From NCBI GenBank assembly GCA_911728435.2, contig OU452205.1:12716260-12780259 (forward strand): a DNA stretch of 64,000 nt. The letters run 5' to 3'. The notes beneath the pieces are model-generated. The model was given only the letters and a program-made list of their open reading frames with translations, had not been told where the DNA came from and ran no database searches. How positions within the stretch are numbered: the stretch's first letter is position 1; every line of letters starts with the position of its first letter. The position numbers and the translations under genes were made by a program. This document shows positions 22,384-34,505 of this stretch, piece after piece. The DNA is from Apoderus coryli (taxonomy: Eukaryota; Arthropoda; Insecta; Coleoptera; Attelabidae).

Positions 22384-23270
22384 CTTGTACATAGATTAAT
22401 GAAATTTCCCCTTAATAAAAACCGTTTCGATACAGAGAAAAACACAATTAAAATGGTGGCTAGAGTTAATGGTTATGATGAGAATTTAGTTGATAAATTA
22501 ATTAGAAAATATAAGTTTAAAAATGCACTTCATAATGCCACAACTTTCCGAGAAAGTCAAGATAGTTCTAAATTTATTTCGATCCCTTATCTTCCAAAAT
22601 TTACACGCGGTTTAAATAAGATTTTTAGTGACATTGGCTTTAAAACTGTTTTTCAATCTAGTACGCGTCTAGGCAATCTGTTGGGCAATCCAAAAGATAA
22701 AGTAGAGATGACGGAAAAATCTGGCATTTATGAAATCAGTTGTAAGGACTGTGACAAAGTTTATATAGGACAAACCAAAAGAAAACTTAATGTTAGATTT
22801 AAGGAGCATATTGCTCATTTAAGATATGGTAGGTTAGATAAGTCTAGTGTAGCAGAACATATGTTTGAAAATAATCATAGAGTAGATTCTAGTAACTTAA
22901 GATTGTTGAAATCTGTTAGCAATTGGAAATATTTGGACGCTTATGAAAGTTTGGAAATTATTAAGAATAATTCAAAAGCACTAAACAAAGATAAGGGTCC
23001 AATCCCTAATAGTATTTTGTATTCTTTAGTATGTAAGTAATTAATATATGTTTGACGTATGTACCGCCCTCTCATTGGTTGCGCGGCGACCAATCAGAGC
23101 GCGTATCTGTGGTATGTGAATAGTATATAAGCTGTAATATATTTAGTAGTAGTTTAGTTTTAATTCTCTCCTGAGGATGCTAACATTGTTAGCGAAACGC
23201 GCGTCGAGATTTAAAAGAAGTGTTTTGGTGAAGTGGTAAAACGAGTGTCAGTTTAGTAATCTTTATTATG
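22359..23270 (+). mobile_element. Penelope-like retroelement, 5'-truncated, with GIY-YIG nuclease
   Basis: The frame from Met at 22,366 (224 codons, stop at 23,038) opens SLNFLVHRLMKFPL, the connector after the Penelope RT domain. The GIY-YIG endonuclease follows: GIYEI (120-124), the C-x2-C of ISCKDC, VYIGQTKRK (YIG at 133-135), the catalytic Arg in NVRFKEH (about 144), AEH (about 165) and the ESLEI glutamate (about 193). Penelope elements use this nuclease to nick the target for reverse transcription. The RT domain itself is missing, so the copy is not autonomous, but the nuclease frame has no break, which suggests a young insertion. The 3' part holds a hammerhead-like motif at 23,167-23,209. 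Confidence 0.9.
23167..23209 (+). ncRNA. Hammerhead ribozyme motif of the Penelope terminal repeat
   Basis: CTGAGGA (23,171-23,177) and one extra T are followed by a 6-bp stem II (GCTAAC/GTTAGC, loop ATT). Then comes GAAAC, a GCGC loop and GTC with predicted cleavage after C23,205. Stem I is TCTC (23,167-23,170) with GAGA (23,206-23,209). GAAAC-GCGC-GTC is the minimal stem III known from Penelope-like hammerheads. The extra T between the core and stem II may weaken or abolish activity. Confidence 0.65.
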
Positions 23271-23760
23271 AAATAACGTAAATATTAATGAAGTGGTAAT
23301 GGTGAATAAGATTTGGAAGCCAAGAGCTACTAAGAATATTTAGCGCATATTGACCATCGCTTTTTTGGCCAAATCTGGCAAGCCTGCATTCACGAATAAT
23401 TATTATGCAGATTTTGTCACTATCGATCGAGTTTGTTATTGAAATTTGAACAATCGATATCGTACATTTTCAACCGATAAAATGGTAATATTTTTAGTAT
23501 AAATACAACAATAACTAGAAACTACACTAATGTTAATAAATACCGATCTTTGATCCGATACATTGGCACTATCGTTGGCAAAGCCCAGCGGTATATCCAA
23601 TCAAGTATATATATATATGCTAAAAGAAATTATCGGCAATATACTCTTTAAATTTTAAGGTAACATATCGTTATAATGAAGATATATCGATATTTTGATA
23701 ATATCGATATGGGGATGTTTTTCCTTTGTCATTTGTCATCGCGTTTTTGACGTCGAATTA
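23271..23760. other. Spacer rich in ATCGAT motifs
   Basis: Several ATCGATA/TATCGAT motifs occur between 23,440 and 23,715 (e.g. AATATCGATATGG near 23,700), with no coding sequence. This might be the terminal region of a miniature transposon, but no pair of ends could be matched. Confidence 0.4.
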
Positions 23761-23774
23761 TTATATTACTTTAT

Positions 23775-24774
23775 TGATTTGTGAATGTTTGAAAATCGAA
23801 TTGAATTATTGAAAAACACGGAATTAACAGACATGGTAATAATATTATACCTATGGGAAATGCAAAGAAAGATCAAATCGGGCGGCAGTGGAATACCGGA
23901 GACGTTTTCCAAATAGGAAAGACATGCCTAATCTAATCCTCGCACATTTGTTGTGTTGTGTGTGAGATACTGGTACAAACGGGTGGACAAGGAGGACAAA
24001 ATAATTTAGAACATGTAGGTAGTGGCTGTACAAAATTTAATAGAGGAGGAACCCTCCATAAGTACTACGGAGATTGCAAAAAGATTGGGAATATCTCAGA
24101 ACAAGGAGGATTCTGAAGGAGAACGAGTTTCAACCGTATCACATATAAAAGGTCCAGGCACTAGAAGTAGTTCAGTGATAAAGCGCATAAACAAGTGTGG
24201 TAAAGTTAACGGTGGCCCCTTTGAACATTTGCTGTTGTAGTGCTTTGAAGTGCTAGTGTTATTTGCATTTGTATGTTTTTTGTTGCCCTTTGGGGTTTTC
24301 CTAACGGATGGGATCCACCTTGTGATCGTCGGGCTGAGTACCTGACATTAAACAAGAAGAGTGGACGAGGTAAATCAGGCGGTTCTCAGGAAGTTCAAAA
24401 ATCATGGCGGCATGGCATGGCATGTTAGACCTATCCGAAAGGTAGGAGCTTACATAATATTTAATATTTCGCATGATTGAAGTCACATGATCATCTACAT
24501 TTTCTAAATAAATTGTTTACTTTAAATGCTCGGTAAATCGATACACTTGGCAACATGTTATGTATCACAACTTTTAAGCTAATGTCTAATTTAAACTTCG
24601 TTGGGCAGGCGTTCATAGGCATCGTAAAAAGGGAGTTTAACATGATTTACAAAAAAATTATTTTCCGCCCTAATAAAAATGTTAGAAATTTTTTGAAAGG
24701 CGATTCTGTTAAATCTTATTTTTCTGTACTTCTAGCTAAAATTTTTGTACTGAGTGATAGTTCACCCTGTATAG
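23775..24774 (+). pseudogene. DUF4817/Tc1-mariner transposon, internally deleted
   Basis: Pieces at 23,860-24,000 fit the DUF4817 helix-turn-helix (RRAVAEYRRRFPNRKDMPN across frameshifts). The frame at 24,022-24,240 continues LIEEEPSISTTEIAKRLGIS (second HTH) and then jumps to SSSVIKRINKCGKVNGGPFEHLL, the extreme C-terminus. The whole DDE catalytic core (about 200 residues) is missing. The 3' end is probably TTCACCCTGTA at 24,764-24,774. Same family as 42,476 and 57,173. Confidence 0.72.
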
Positions 24775-25942
24775 TTATATCAAAGCTGCTACGTATGTGT
24801 GTGTTCTCACCTGATTACCTACAGGGTGTTCAAAATTTTGCAAAATATACGAAATTGTAAGAGAATAATTTTGGATAAAACTAACATGCTAAAAAATCTT
24901 TTAGTACATATGCAAATACGAATACAGTGATTTATTAAAAAAAAAATATTAGGGCTTTGTTCAACCACTATTTTTAATAAAACTTGGCTTTGCCATTTCA
25001 TTTGATCCTATGGCAAAAACTGCAATAGAAGCATTATATTAGGTTATAATAATACATGGGGAGATTTTAAAAAGCAATCAAACATACTGGGTATTCTTTA
25101 CCTATAACTAAAAAAACACAAAAACTTTAAAATTATTATAGCACCAGCCAGAATCGACCACTCACACTGAAGTGATTTTATAAGTTGCTTTTTTTTTCCT
25201 TTAGATGCATTTATGATTTTCTGTGACATATTCACTATTATTATTTTTAGCCAGTTTCCAAAAGGTGATGGCTACTTTACTACTTTATTCTTCTATTCTT
25301 TGGGATTATTTTTTGTTAATCCGAGCTTCTTTTACTCATTGAGGTAGCGCATTAGGATTACATACGACTATTTTCACAACAAATGTTTAATTGGGGTGGT
25401 TGGTATTTCTAGGCATATACTTACTGATTTCTATTACTTCTTTCATGTATCAACCAATTAAAATTAAACAAACCCATCTAGGTAATATTTAATTTTTTTA
25501 TTTTAATCAGACACTTTAGGATTCTGTAACCCTACCTTAGGCAGACACCCGATATTTAAAAATAAATGTTAAATTTCATATACCCCTAACTAATTCACTC
25601 CAAATTTTCACAAACATATACAAGAAAGTGAAAACCTATTTTACCAGCTGTCAGTACTATAAACCTGAATGAAATTGATATTTTTTGTTTTATTAAAAAC
25701 AAACATCAATCTTTCGTACACTTTTAGATGGATATATTGACAGAAATTTGATAATACGACTATAGAGGTTTCTTGTTATTTGCCATAGATAGTATATATT
25801 GATTTTGAGACAAATGGAACTTTTTCATTTACCAACAGCGGTTATAATATACAGAAAGGGTCATCTAGATGAATGTGAAATATAATTTACATGAAATTTT
25901 ATGTATATATAAGTCAATCAGCTTCTTCACTACAATTTTTGA
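24775..25942. other. Unassigned, starts with a CAGGGTGTTC terminus
   Basis: ACAGGGTGTTCAAAATTTTG at about 24,822 is a typical left end of a TA-target miniature Tc1/mariner element. No matching right end is found. The rest shows no gene. Confidence 0.4.
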
Positions 25943-26293
25943 ATGTATATGTTACTCCTAACATTTCAATCAATTGCAATTGCAAAAATAGTAAAAGATA
26001 CATTAATCTTTATACGTCTAACATGGCAGGGTATAACACATTTCTTACCGGCCACATCACCAAAGATAGGACACCGTTTTACTGGATATTGTACTGAAAT
26101 ACTCACTTTCATGCTTCGTTCAAATTTGCAAAATATCGTATCCACATCAGTCATTAAGCTTCAATACGCGGATGAAAATGTTGTCCTAGCTGATACAGAA
26201 GAGGATCTTCAACACCTACTAAATGCATTAAACAGGGCATACAGGAGTATCGGGCTTGCACTGAATATAAAGAAAATACAGACTATCTACCAG
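25943..26293 (+). pseudogene. LINE RT fragment (interrupted), 5' part
   Basis: The frame at 25,943-26,293 includes KLQYADENVVLADTEEDL (YADD changed to YADE) and LNALNRAYRSIGLALNIKK, the RT palm and the following helix of an L2/CR1-like LINE. It is interrupted at 26,294 by hAT sequence and resumes at about 26,955 (next part listed separately). Confidence 0.8.
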
Positions 26294-26945
26294 CAGTGGC
26301 CGCTCGTGAGGTCTGAAAGAGGTGGGACACAACAAGGTGTTTCAGAAAATAGTCCCGTGCGTACATTATCGAGAGCTCATTTTTTAATTTTAAGTAATTT
26401 ACGTTAGGAAACAAGTTACACACAGTTTTAATATCTTCATTTGGAAAGACGGTTCGATATTGACCAAATTTTTCAGTTTCAAATAAATTTGCAATAGTTA
26501 GGTGTCCATCAAAACTTTTTTTGTAGTAATTCGATCCTCAAATGTTAATTTAACATTATTTACATTCATGTATTGCACTGAATTCATCTTGACTATGGTA
26601 GTTGTTCAAAATCGAAACATTCACTTTATAATACTCAAAAAGCGCGATCGCGAAAACAGAAACAACACCACACGCACAAATTTTATTCATATAGACTGAC
26701 GGGTAGGGCAGCATCCCAGATATGACGTCACAAATGCGTTTAATTTCTACTGTTACTAGCGTATAGCGTAGCGATGCATTGCTGTCTCTGTTTTTCGCAC
26801 GTGATACAAAAGAAAACAATAGAGGCACACAAATGTTGTGTCCAAGAGCATCGTAATATGTACTAAGACCTACGTTCTACATGAATGCCGTGAATAGACG
26901 GAATAGACGCGCTACAAGAGTGATTATAGCATAGACAGGGCCGTC
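26294..26945 (-). mobile_element. hAT element inserted in the LINE, with transposase C-terminus
   Basis: The terminus is CAGTGGCCGCTCGTG at 26,294. On the minus strand, 26,520 down to 26,345 reads FDGHLTIANLFETEKFGQYR, then NLFPNVNYLKLKNELSIMYA, the dimerisation region at the end of ZMYM1/hAT transposases. Nothing earlier of the transposase is recognisable, so this is a fragment. The far limit (about 26,945) is inferred from where LINE coding resumes. It links the CAGTGGCGGCT elements of the window to a coding relative. Confidence 0.72.
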
Positions 26946-26954
26946 TTCGATTCA

Positions 26955-27890
26955 AATTTTCAAATGCAATTATAGGGAATTCTAACGAAATCACACTGGT
27001 CTGGTGCGAAGTATAAAATGCAGGAGCAAACGCCACTGGCTACCAGCCTACAGCAAACACTGTGGCTATCCCACCACATATTCGAGTTAAGGGAACAGAC
27101 TTCAGAACATCGAGAGTTTCTTTTACCTCGGCAGCATTCTCGCGGCGAACGCAAATATAGATGATGAGATTCAGCATCTTATAAGATGGCAAGCTCATCT
27201 TTTGGCCGTCTAACGACCAGAGTTTTCGATAATTATAACATCGACGTTCGAACCAAGTTGTGTGTATAATGCTAGTGTAGCTATCGGAGGCATTTGAAAA
27301 CCCTAGAAGAGTACCATCAACGATTATTTAGAAGAATTTTTGGGATTAAATGGCAGGACCGACGAACAAACATCAGCGTTTTGGAGGAAGCTGAATCAAC
27401 TAGCATTGAGGCGACGATTATCAGGCACCAGCTGCGACGGACTGGTCACGTAATCCGCATGACAACGGAACTTTGGAAGAGAATCCTTTATTTACAGCTA
27501 AAAGTCAGCTCACGGGAGGGCAGCAAAAGAAGTATAAGGATGTTCTTAAGACCAACATGAAGAAATGTGGTTTAGATGTGAAAAACAACTGGTGTACATA
27601 CCATTTACGAGGGTCATCAAGTTTTTGATGCCATGAGGATGCGAAGAGACAGCATCGAAAGGACAGAGGACGCATCGATGGGACAGCGCACCTACAAAGC
27701 AGTTAGTAAATGGTCGTGATTGGGCGTGTGAGTTTTGTGACAAAATTTGTAGAGGATCGGTCAGTTTAGCCATCTTAGGGTTCACAACAGAAATCCCTGA
27801 GTTGGAGTAGTTCAGACTCGTTAGCGAGTGAATGCTGATGATGATGACCCAGACTGGCAAAAGAGGAGAGGAATTTTTAATGAGATATTT
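26955..27890 (+). pseudogene. LINE C-terminal half
   Basis: LGSILAANANIDDEIQHLIR (27,125-27,195) is followed by the frame at 27,294-27,560, with EEYHQRLFRRIFGIKWQDRR and TNISVLEEAESTSIEATIIR and HQLRRTGHVIRM, a conserved tail of L2/CR1-like LINEs. At 27,710-27,800 GRDWACEFCDKICRGSVSLA matches the terminal C-x2-C zinc finger. There are frameshifts throughout. Confidence 0.8.
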
Positions 27891-28944
27891 ATTAAAGGTT
27901 AAATAAATATAGTATGATATACACACATTTAGATATATCGTTATGATTATTTTTGTACAGATTTATTTCATCGCTATCGCTGTCTTCATCAAGGTTAATT
28001 CTAATAGGATCATTATAATTTATTATATTTACCACTAATGTGAAATTAACGTCTCGGTTTTCCTTTTACAATTTTGTCATACTTTAGGAGTTCGTTTTTG
28101 TATGGCTTCGTTTCACATTTCTCTCATCTCATAATAATTATCTAAATGTAAAAAACTAAGTCAAATACGTATTTGACATATTTTTTTAAATACTTATAAT
28201 CCGATAACTCCGTAAGCGAAAACTTTTGACTTGACGTTTATTACGCAAAGTGCACTTGCATTTGCAAAGAGAATCCGCGTCTATTAAGAGGTGGATTCTC
28301 CTTTAGTTTTCCAGAATTTTTAAATGTTATATTTATATAATATATTTAAGGAACCTCTATTAGTTGCCATTAAAATTTAAATTCACCTTTGGAAGTTTGC
28401 TGTTGCACGAAGTTTAAATGAGTTAGGCTTCTGTAAGAATAAATGGTAAAACGTTATCAGGTATCTACAGTCATATCAGCGGCCCCCTAGTCAAAAATAC
28501 TTTATTCCTTTAAGCCTCCCAACACCAAAGTTTATTTTAAAGTTTTCCAGAACACCAAATAAAAACACATATTTTGCTCCTCGTGCCTGAAAGAGGAGGT
28601 GTACGAATAAGCTAACGCTAATGTATACAGTATAAAATGTTTTTGTTTACACCTAATCATGTAATTAAGTTGAGCACTTAAAAATTCAAGTAGGTAGTAT
28701 TTTCAACTTAAACTTTTTATTGTAACAGGTTTTAAAAATATATTAATATTAACAAACATAAAACGATTATCAAAAATAAAAAATCAGGAATAAGTATACC
28801 CATTAAGATATTTGGAAATTATGTTAGAGGAAATGTTCAATTTGAGCACCGTTCTAGTTTATACATAATCGGCAATGTTTTTCACATCTGCTAAAACACT
28901 GCTGCTAAAACACTAGATTTAAAGACACTGGACGACGAACAGTG
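27891..28944. other. AT-rich stretch, nothing recognised
   Basis: No supportable gene, RNA or element end between the LINE tail and the BEL fragment. Confidence 0.45.
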
Positions 28945-29222
28945 AAGGAAGATATGAGGTCCAATTACCATGGTTAGAGGGTCATCCGCCTTTACCAACC
29001 TTGTACCATCTCGCAAAAAATAGGCTCCAAAATACTATTGGTAAACTGCAGAAGGATTATCTTGTTACATATTATGATCAGGTTTTTCGGGAATGGTTAA
29101 GTGATAGTATAATTGAAGAGGTGGTTGAGGAGGTCCCAGCGACAGAGAACGTTACTTGCCGCATCGCACAGTGGTCAAAGACGCTAGCATTGCTCGTATC
29201 AAACCTATATTCGATACGTCAA
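28945..29222 (+). pseudogene. BEL/Pao LTR retrotransposon pol fragment
   Basis: The frame reads EGRYEVQLPWLEGHPPLP, then NTIGKLQKDYLVTYYDQVF, then REWLSDSIIEEVVEEVP. This is the segment between the protease and the reverse transcriptase of BEL/Pao polyproteins (RYEVxLPW and the YDxVFxEWxxxGIIEEV block). No LTRs, primer-binding site or downstream RT motifs are visible, so it is an isolated relic. Confidence 0.82.
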
Positions 29223-29474
29223 TGAATACGTATCGAATGAGAACAACCATTTGCTGATAAATGGTCTGTAGTTTCGTCGCCTTCCAAATGAGTAAAATTG
29301 GCACGTTGGATGGAACAATTCGTTCTGAATAGTGTTTGGATCATCTTTGAACACTTACGAACCTTTCATAAACGTTGTAACCACAACGTCTAATTCAGCA
29401 GCGAATATAACGCCTATACCTGGATTGTCCGACGTCGATGTCTCATTATGGCCTCATAGAGCCAATTCAAAGGC

Positions 29475-30340
29475 TTAGAAAAATTTTACACACATAATTG
29501 ACCAACGCAAAAGATTACGATTTTTTGCCACATCTTCGTTGTGCTTACTTTTAACGATGACCTCTTCAGTCGACTCGAATCTCCATTTGTACAGGCTTGG
29601 AAACAGGAAATAGTCGCAGGGGTATAATATGGTAATGACGTAGCAGTTCGTGGCCCACACACACACACAGGTATGCCTTTAATGTGCATTGTCCTGATGG
29701 AACTACATTTTTTCCACGCTAAATGCAGTCGTATCTGCTTCAAAACAGTGTCAAATTTTTCCAACAACTGCGAATAATATTCGCCGGTGATCATTTTACC
29801 CTTTTCAAGATAATCGATATCAATGACATCGCGCGAATCCCTGAACACACTGGCCATGACTTTCTTTGTCGACGGATCGATCGTAGGATTCTTGGCTACA
29901 CGTTCACTCGTAGAAACGCACTGTTTTGATTTGATTGTTGCGTGGTCTCTGGTGTGATAGATCCATGTCTCATCTATGGTAACGAAATGGCACAAAAACT
30001 CGTTGGGATCGTCGCTGAACATCGTTTGAAGTCGTTGTGCATATGGTCGGTAGTAAGCACTCGCGGCACTCATCGCGCGAACCGGGTTTTGATATGCAAA
30101 TATTCGTTCAATGCCAACTGACGCATTTTCAATCTTCGATTGTCCAATGTCATTCCATGATATTTTATCGACGATTTCTGTCGTAACGACTTCTTTTGGA
30201 CCACCTGTACCTTCAGCCTCACTTGTGCTATTGTGGCCACAACAGACCTCTGTGAATCACTTTTTTACCATTGAAATTCACAGTGCAGAGTCCACATAAT
30301 ATTTATGAAGCCTCTCCTTGGTTTCAGTAATGGTTTTTTG
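29475..30340 (-). pseudogene. mariner transposase relic
   Basis: Minus-strand pieces in order: a helix-turn-helix region (PKEVVTTEIVDKI and DNRRLKMRQLA, about 30,235-30,110); the first catalytic Asp in FVTIDETWIYHTRDHA; KKVMASVFRDSRDVIDIDYL and ITGEYYSQLLEKFDTVL; and the third Asp in YPCDYFLFPSLYKWRFESTE. The second-Asp block (HQDNAPAH type) is scrambled by a frameshift near 29,700 and an (ACAC)n slip. It is a DD34D-type mariner of about 345 residues with at least three frameshifts. It is inactive, and no inverted termini were matched. Confidence 0.88.
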
Positions 30341-31364
30341 TGCAAAAAATAATGCTTAATCAGAACCGTAAATTAACTTTTTTCCATTTTTGTGGAAATG
30401 GCTGTCAAACAAACTAAACGACGCAGATTGCTCAAAATTTTACAGTAGTCTACCGATAGATGGCAGTTAGCGGGAGCATTGTTGCGCAGTAAATTCAAAA
30501 ATTCACGGCCCTCGTAATATAATTCAGAAATAATATGTTTTATAGCTCTTTTATAAATTACTTAATCTATTATAATAATATAAAAAGGGCGGTCGAGAAT
30601 GAAGAATTATTTATTGTGGCATGCCTTAATGATACCCTTAGTTCATTAATTATTCTTTTTAGCATCTTTCTTTTAAAATAAACGTTACTTTGAAAAGCTT
30701 TTAAGTAATATCAATTTCTGCAAATACTTTCTAAATAAGTACACCAAAAATGGGAACGCGGGCCTAAATTTAAACTAATTTCTGCTGTTTTGAGGTTGAC
30801 TTATTCCGCACTGGTTTATCGATTGGTTAAAAAAAAACATTCTAAAAGGGTCGTCGGTAATCTCTTTAAAAAACACTATCACGATTCTTTGCGGAAACTG
30901 TCCTCGTTTTTGTAGCTAGGTATACAAAAAACGTGGCTCCGTTTTTAATGCGAGCTCATACCTTGTAAAAACAATAATCAAAGCCAAAATATCGAGAATA
31001 AGGAAAGGTCAGGACTATTGTCTAATGTCCTGAAAAGAGTTAAAATTTAATATTTCTTATGATTTTCAATATTTATGCCACAGGTTAATATATGTTGTCT
31101 AAACATTTCATGACACGAGGATCATAGATTAACCAAAAATATAAAATTTAGTATTCAATGAAATATTTTAATTGAATTATGAGGGAAATTCAATACCATT
31201 TCATTGCAAATATTTAACAATTTTATTTAATTTTTTTCAGTTTACTTCTTCGTGGTGTTCGGTTCTTATAAAAAAAATTTTCTTTACAAAGCTTTTTTAA
31301 AAAAAGACATCCATCTTTATTTTCGTCAAATAAGTAAAAAAATAAAAACTAAAATGACAACGAC
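30341..31364. other. AT-rich stretch, nothing recognised
   Basis: No supportable feature. Confidence 0.45.
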
Positions 31365-31393
31365 GTTTCGTCACTAATTAGTAACTTCTTCAG
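31365..31393 (-). ncRNA. Hammerhead-like core motif
   Basis: The minus strand reads CTGAAGA, a GTTACTAA/TTAGTGAC stem, then GAAACGTC. This is the core order of a hammerhead with a strong stem II, but stems I and III are not convincing. It may mark the end of the Penelope relic on the same strand at 34.4 kb. Confidence 0.35.
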
Positions 31394-31727
31394 ATTCAAC
31401 ACATTTTGCTGAAATTACATACAAATTATTTAAGATAAAAATTTTTATAAATAATATATACATTTATTTATTAGTTTTTTTTTTATTACCTTACACAAAT
31501 TCCAATACGTCAATGTCAAAAAATAACAAACAATTTTCTTTATAGTCACAAACACAACATTTAAAACATAAAATATAACAAAATTAATTTTTATTTAAGG
31601 ATGGATCTATATAAATTGCCTGGTTGTGTTAAAAGTAGTAGTAGTAGTAGTATAAATTCGATATATATGAAGGAATTTTTGAAATTTTTTTCCGGTTTGC
31701 TATTTTTTGATTTTTTTTTAATACATA

Positions 31728-33415
31728 CAGGGTGAGTCACGAGGAACTGTACATACTTCTAACATAAGTGGAGGCACGTTAGGGAATTATCAAATGACCA
31801 TTAAAAGATGTCTCCTTGTTTTGATTATTAATATACAGGGTGAATTATGGATCTTCACCAAAACAATGTTTCGTCATATCTTTTAAATGATTAAGTCGAT
31901 TTATCTCATTTTTTATAAAAGTGTGTATTGGTGTCTGGAAACTAACTGACATATTCAGAATTGAAAAAATCCAGGTCCGTCTTTGCGAAAAATTGGTGGA
32001 CTGCTTCATATTCAACACTTCACCCTGTAAATGATTTTTCAAAAATCTGATATAATTTTTTCAGAGGGCATAAATAGACAGTTAGACCTGGGTATTTGAA
32101 TTTTTTGTTACACTCACCTCACATTTCCAATTAAAGATTCATTTTAGAGCCAAATTGAAAATTGGCAATAATGAAGTATTTTACTGTACAATAATGTTTA
32201 GTTATTAAAAAGAAATCTTCAAAATAGACAGAAACAACACACACTGTGTTCCAGTATGGGAAATACCATAATTTGAATTGATTTACAGGGCCGGATTTAA
32301 AAATCTGGCATATCTGGTTCATCCCAATAATTCACCCTGTATGTAACTTTTTCCACCTGTAATAGATAGTAAACATGTGAAAAATGTTTATAATAACCCA
32401 GGTTTCTTATTCGTTTGAAGATAACTCATGTGTCTAATTATTTTAATCGGACTGAAATGAACAAGCCAGGGAAATGTTTATTCATAAATTAAGAAATAAT
32501 ATAAAAAACAATAACCAAACAATAAAACAGTTTTAACAATGTGGAACAAAGTAAAAAAGCAATTTAATAAACATTACGATTATAAAAGATGTTCAAAATG
32601 AAATCCATCTGCCTTAATACACTTTTCTTGACGAATCTTTAAATGTGTAATGGACTTTCTGATTGTCAGTGGGTCATTTCTGGTAATATTGCAACAGTGA
32701 ATAATTCTGTTAATGAGCTGTTGTCTTTTATAATCGTAATGTTTATTAAATTGTTTTTTACTTTGTTCCACATTTTTAAAACTGTTTTGTTGTTTGGTTA
32801 TTGTTTTTTATTTTATTTTCTTAATTTATAAACATTTCCCTGGCTTGTTCATTTCATATCGATTAAAATAATTAGACACATGAGTTTTCCTCAAACAAAT
32901 AAGAAAACTAGGTTATTACAAACATTTTTTACATATTTACGGGTGGCAAAAGTTACATACAGGGTCTTTATTGCCAATTTTCAACTTGGCTCTAAAATGA
33001 ATCTTTAATTGGAAATGTGAGGTGAGTGTAACAAAAAATTCAAATACCCAGTTCTAACTGTATATTTATGCCCTCTGAAAAAATTATATCAGATTTTTGA
33101 AAAATCATATACAGGGTGAAGTGTTGGATATGAAGCAGTCCAACAATTTTTCTCGAAGACGGACCTGGATTTTTTCAATTCTGAATATGTCAGTTAGTTG
33201 CCAGACACCAATACACACTTTTAAAAAAAAATGAAATAAGTCGACTTAATCATTGAAAAGATATGACGAAACATTGTTTTGGTGAAGATCCATAATTCAC
33301 CCTGTATATTAATAATCACAACAACAAGGAGACATCTTTTAATGGTCATTTGATAATCCCCTAACGTGGCTCCACTTATGGTAGAAGTATGTACAGTTCC
33401 TCGTGACTCACCCTG
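31728..33415 (-). mobile_element. 1.69-kb fold-back transposon with transposase C-terminus at its centre
   Basis: It is flanked by TA on both sides, with termini CAGGGTGAGTCACGAGGAAC and the inverse. The left arm (to about 32,589) and right arm (from about 32,725) are inverted copies over nearly their whole length; the left arm has about 150 bp extra (about 32,185-32,330). Nested CAGGGTGAATTATGG-type ends recur inside each arm. The 135-bp centre on the minus strand encodes ITHLKIRQEKCIKADGFHFE then HLL and a stop, the C-terminus of the DUF4817 transposase family. The arms thus duplicate the 3' end of a transposon, and no catalytic part remains. Confidence 0.9.
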
Positions 33416-34335
33416 TATATAGATGAGGTGTTTAAAAGGTATGATAATTATTTTTATAATAATAATTTTATTTCCAAAAAGAAAATTTACATGTACATAA
33501 TTTTATGCTATGTGTTCTCTACGGAAACAAAATGAAAATCCACTGAAACCGTTAAAACGGTTTGTGCGTGAATAAGTTTCATATCTATTTCTCGCAATCA
33601 AACAACAGCAGAACAATTAATCGAAAAAATTACAAAATAACTTATTATTCGTTCCAAAACAATAGAAAATGTGTATACTCCAACAATTAATACATTAAAA
33701 AAACTTCCCCTATATTTAATAGAACTCAAAAATGTTAACACATTCAAAACAATAGCTTGATTATTTTTTTTTATATTTATATATATTACATATATATACC
33801 CTACGCCCAATAATTTGTAGATATATTTTACTTATAATATTAAAAAGGGAAAACTATTGAAATTTATAAAATTGTAACAAGTATTTCTTCTAGAGTGCAA
33901 CCAGCCTATCATTTTTCTTTTAAATACCTAGAGATTTCTTTGATCTTTGATTTCTTTCGGCATCAAACGGTATACCTACGGGGCCAAAAAATATGTCGAC
34001 CTCTATACTTTAGTTTTGTAAGCTTTTATTGTCCGTGTTTGTGTATTTTTCTTGTGTCTTGTTTCGTACATGTGTGTTATATTAGTCAAGTTGTGTCTGT
34101 TTTTATATTGGTATGTTAATATTTTCAGTACGTAAATTTGATTAATATCTAGAATTTGACTTTCAGTGAAAAGCAAATCACTAGGGTAGGTTTTCTTTTT
34201 ATTATATATGAATTAAGAAGAATTTTTACATTTACAATTTTACATTTATTACAACAAATACAGGGGGGTGTGAGTAGTATTTTTATTTTATAATATTGTG
34301 GTAGATACTGCTTAGATGTTGAATGTCAGTTCTGT
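33416..34335. other. AT-rich stretch, possible LINE 3' tail near 33,460
   Basis: A TAATAATAATTTTATTTCC run at 33,455-33,480 looks like the minus-strand tail of a LINE, but no coding sequence supports it. The remainder shows nothing. Confidence 0.35.
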
Positions 34336-34505
34336 CATTAACGCTGTTTTTTTTTTATGTATATCATTTCTAAAAATTCTCTTTTTTTTGTGTGTTGTTC
34401 CATATGTTTAAGCGCTGTTTTGTTATTAGAGTTTTTGTATTTTTGTATGGTTTGTCCAATATACACCATCGCAATTGTTACATGGAATTTGGCAGACTAC
34501 ATGTG
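34336..34505 (-). pseudogene. Penelope-like GIY-YIG relic
   Basis: The minus strand reads VCQIPCNNCDGVYIGQTIQK, then NNKTALKHMEQHTKKREF. These are the C-x2-C and YIG motifs and the following helix of a Penelope endonuclease. The GIY strand is degenerate and the catalytic Arg region is shortened. It differs from the 22.4-kb element and resembles the relic at 44,620. Confidence 0.72.

Noticed and set aside
29001..29225. Independent small gene starting at the Met at 29,001
   Set aside because: In-frame similarity to BEL/Pao pol begins upstream of this Met (EGRYEVQLPW), so it is a piece of a retrotransposon polyprotein.
32643..32831. Plus-strand hydrophobic open frame in the fold-back centre
   Set aside because: It is antisense to the recognisable transposase C-terminus on the minus strand.
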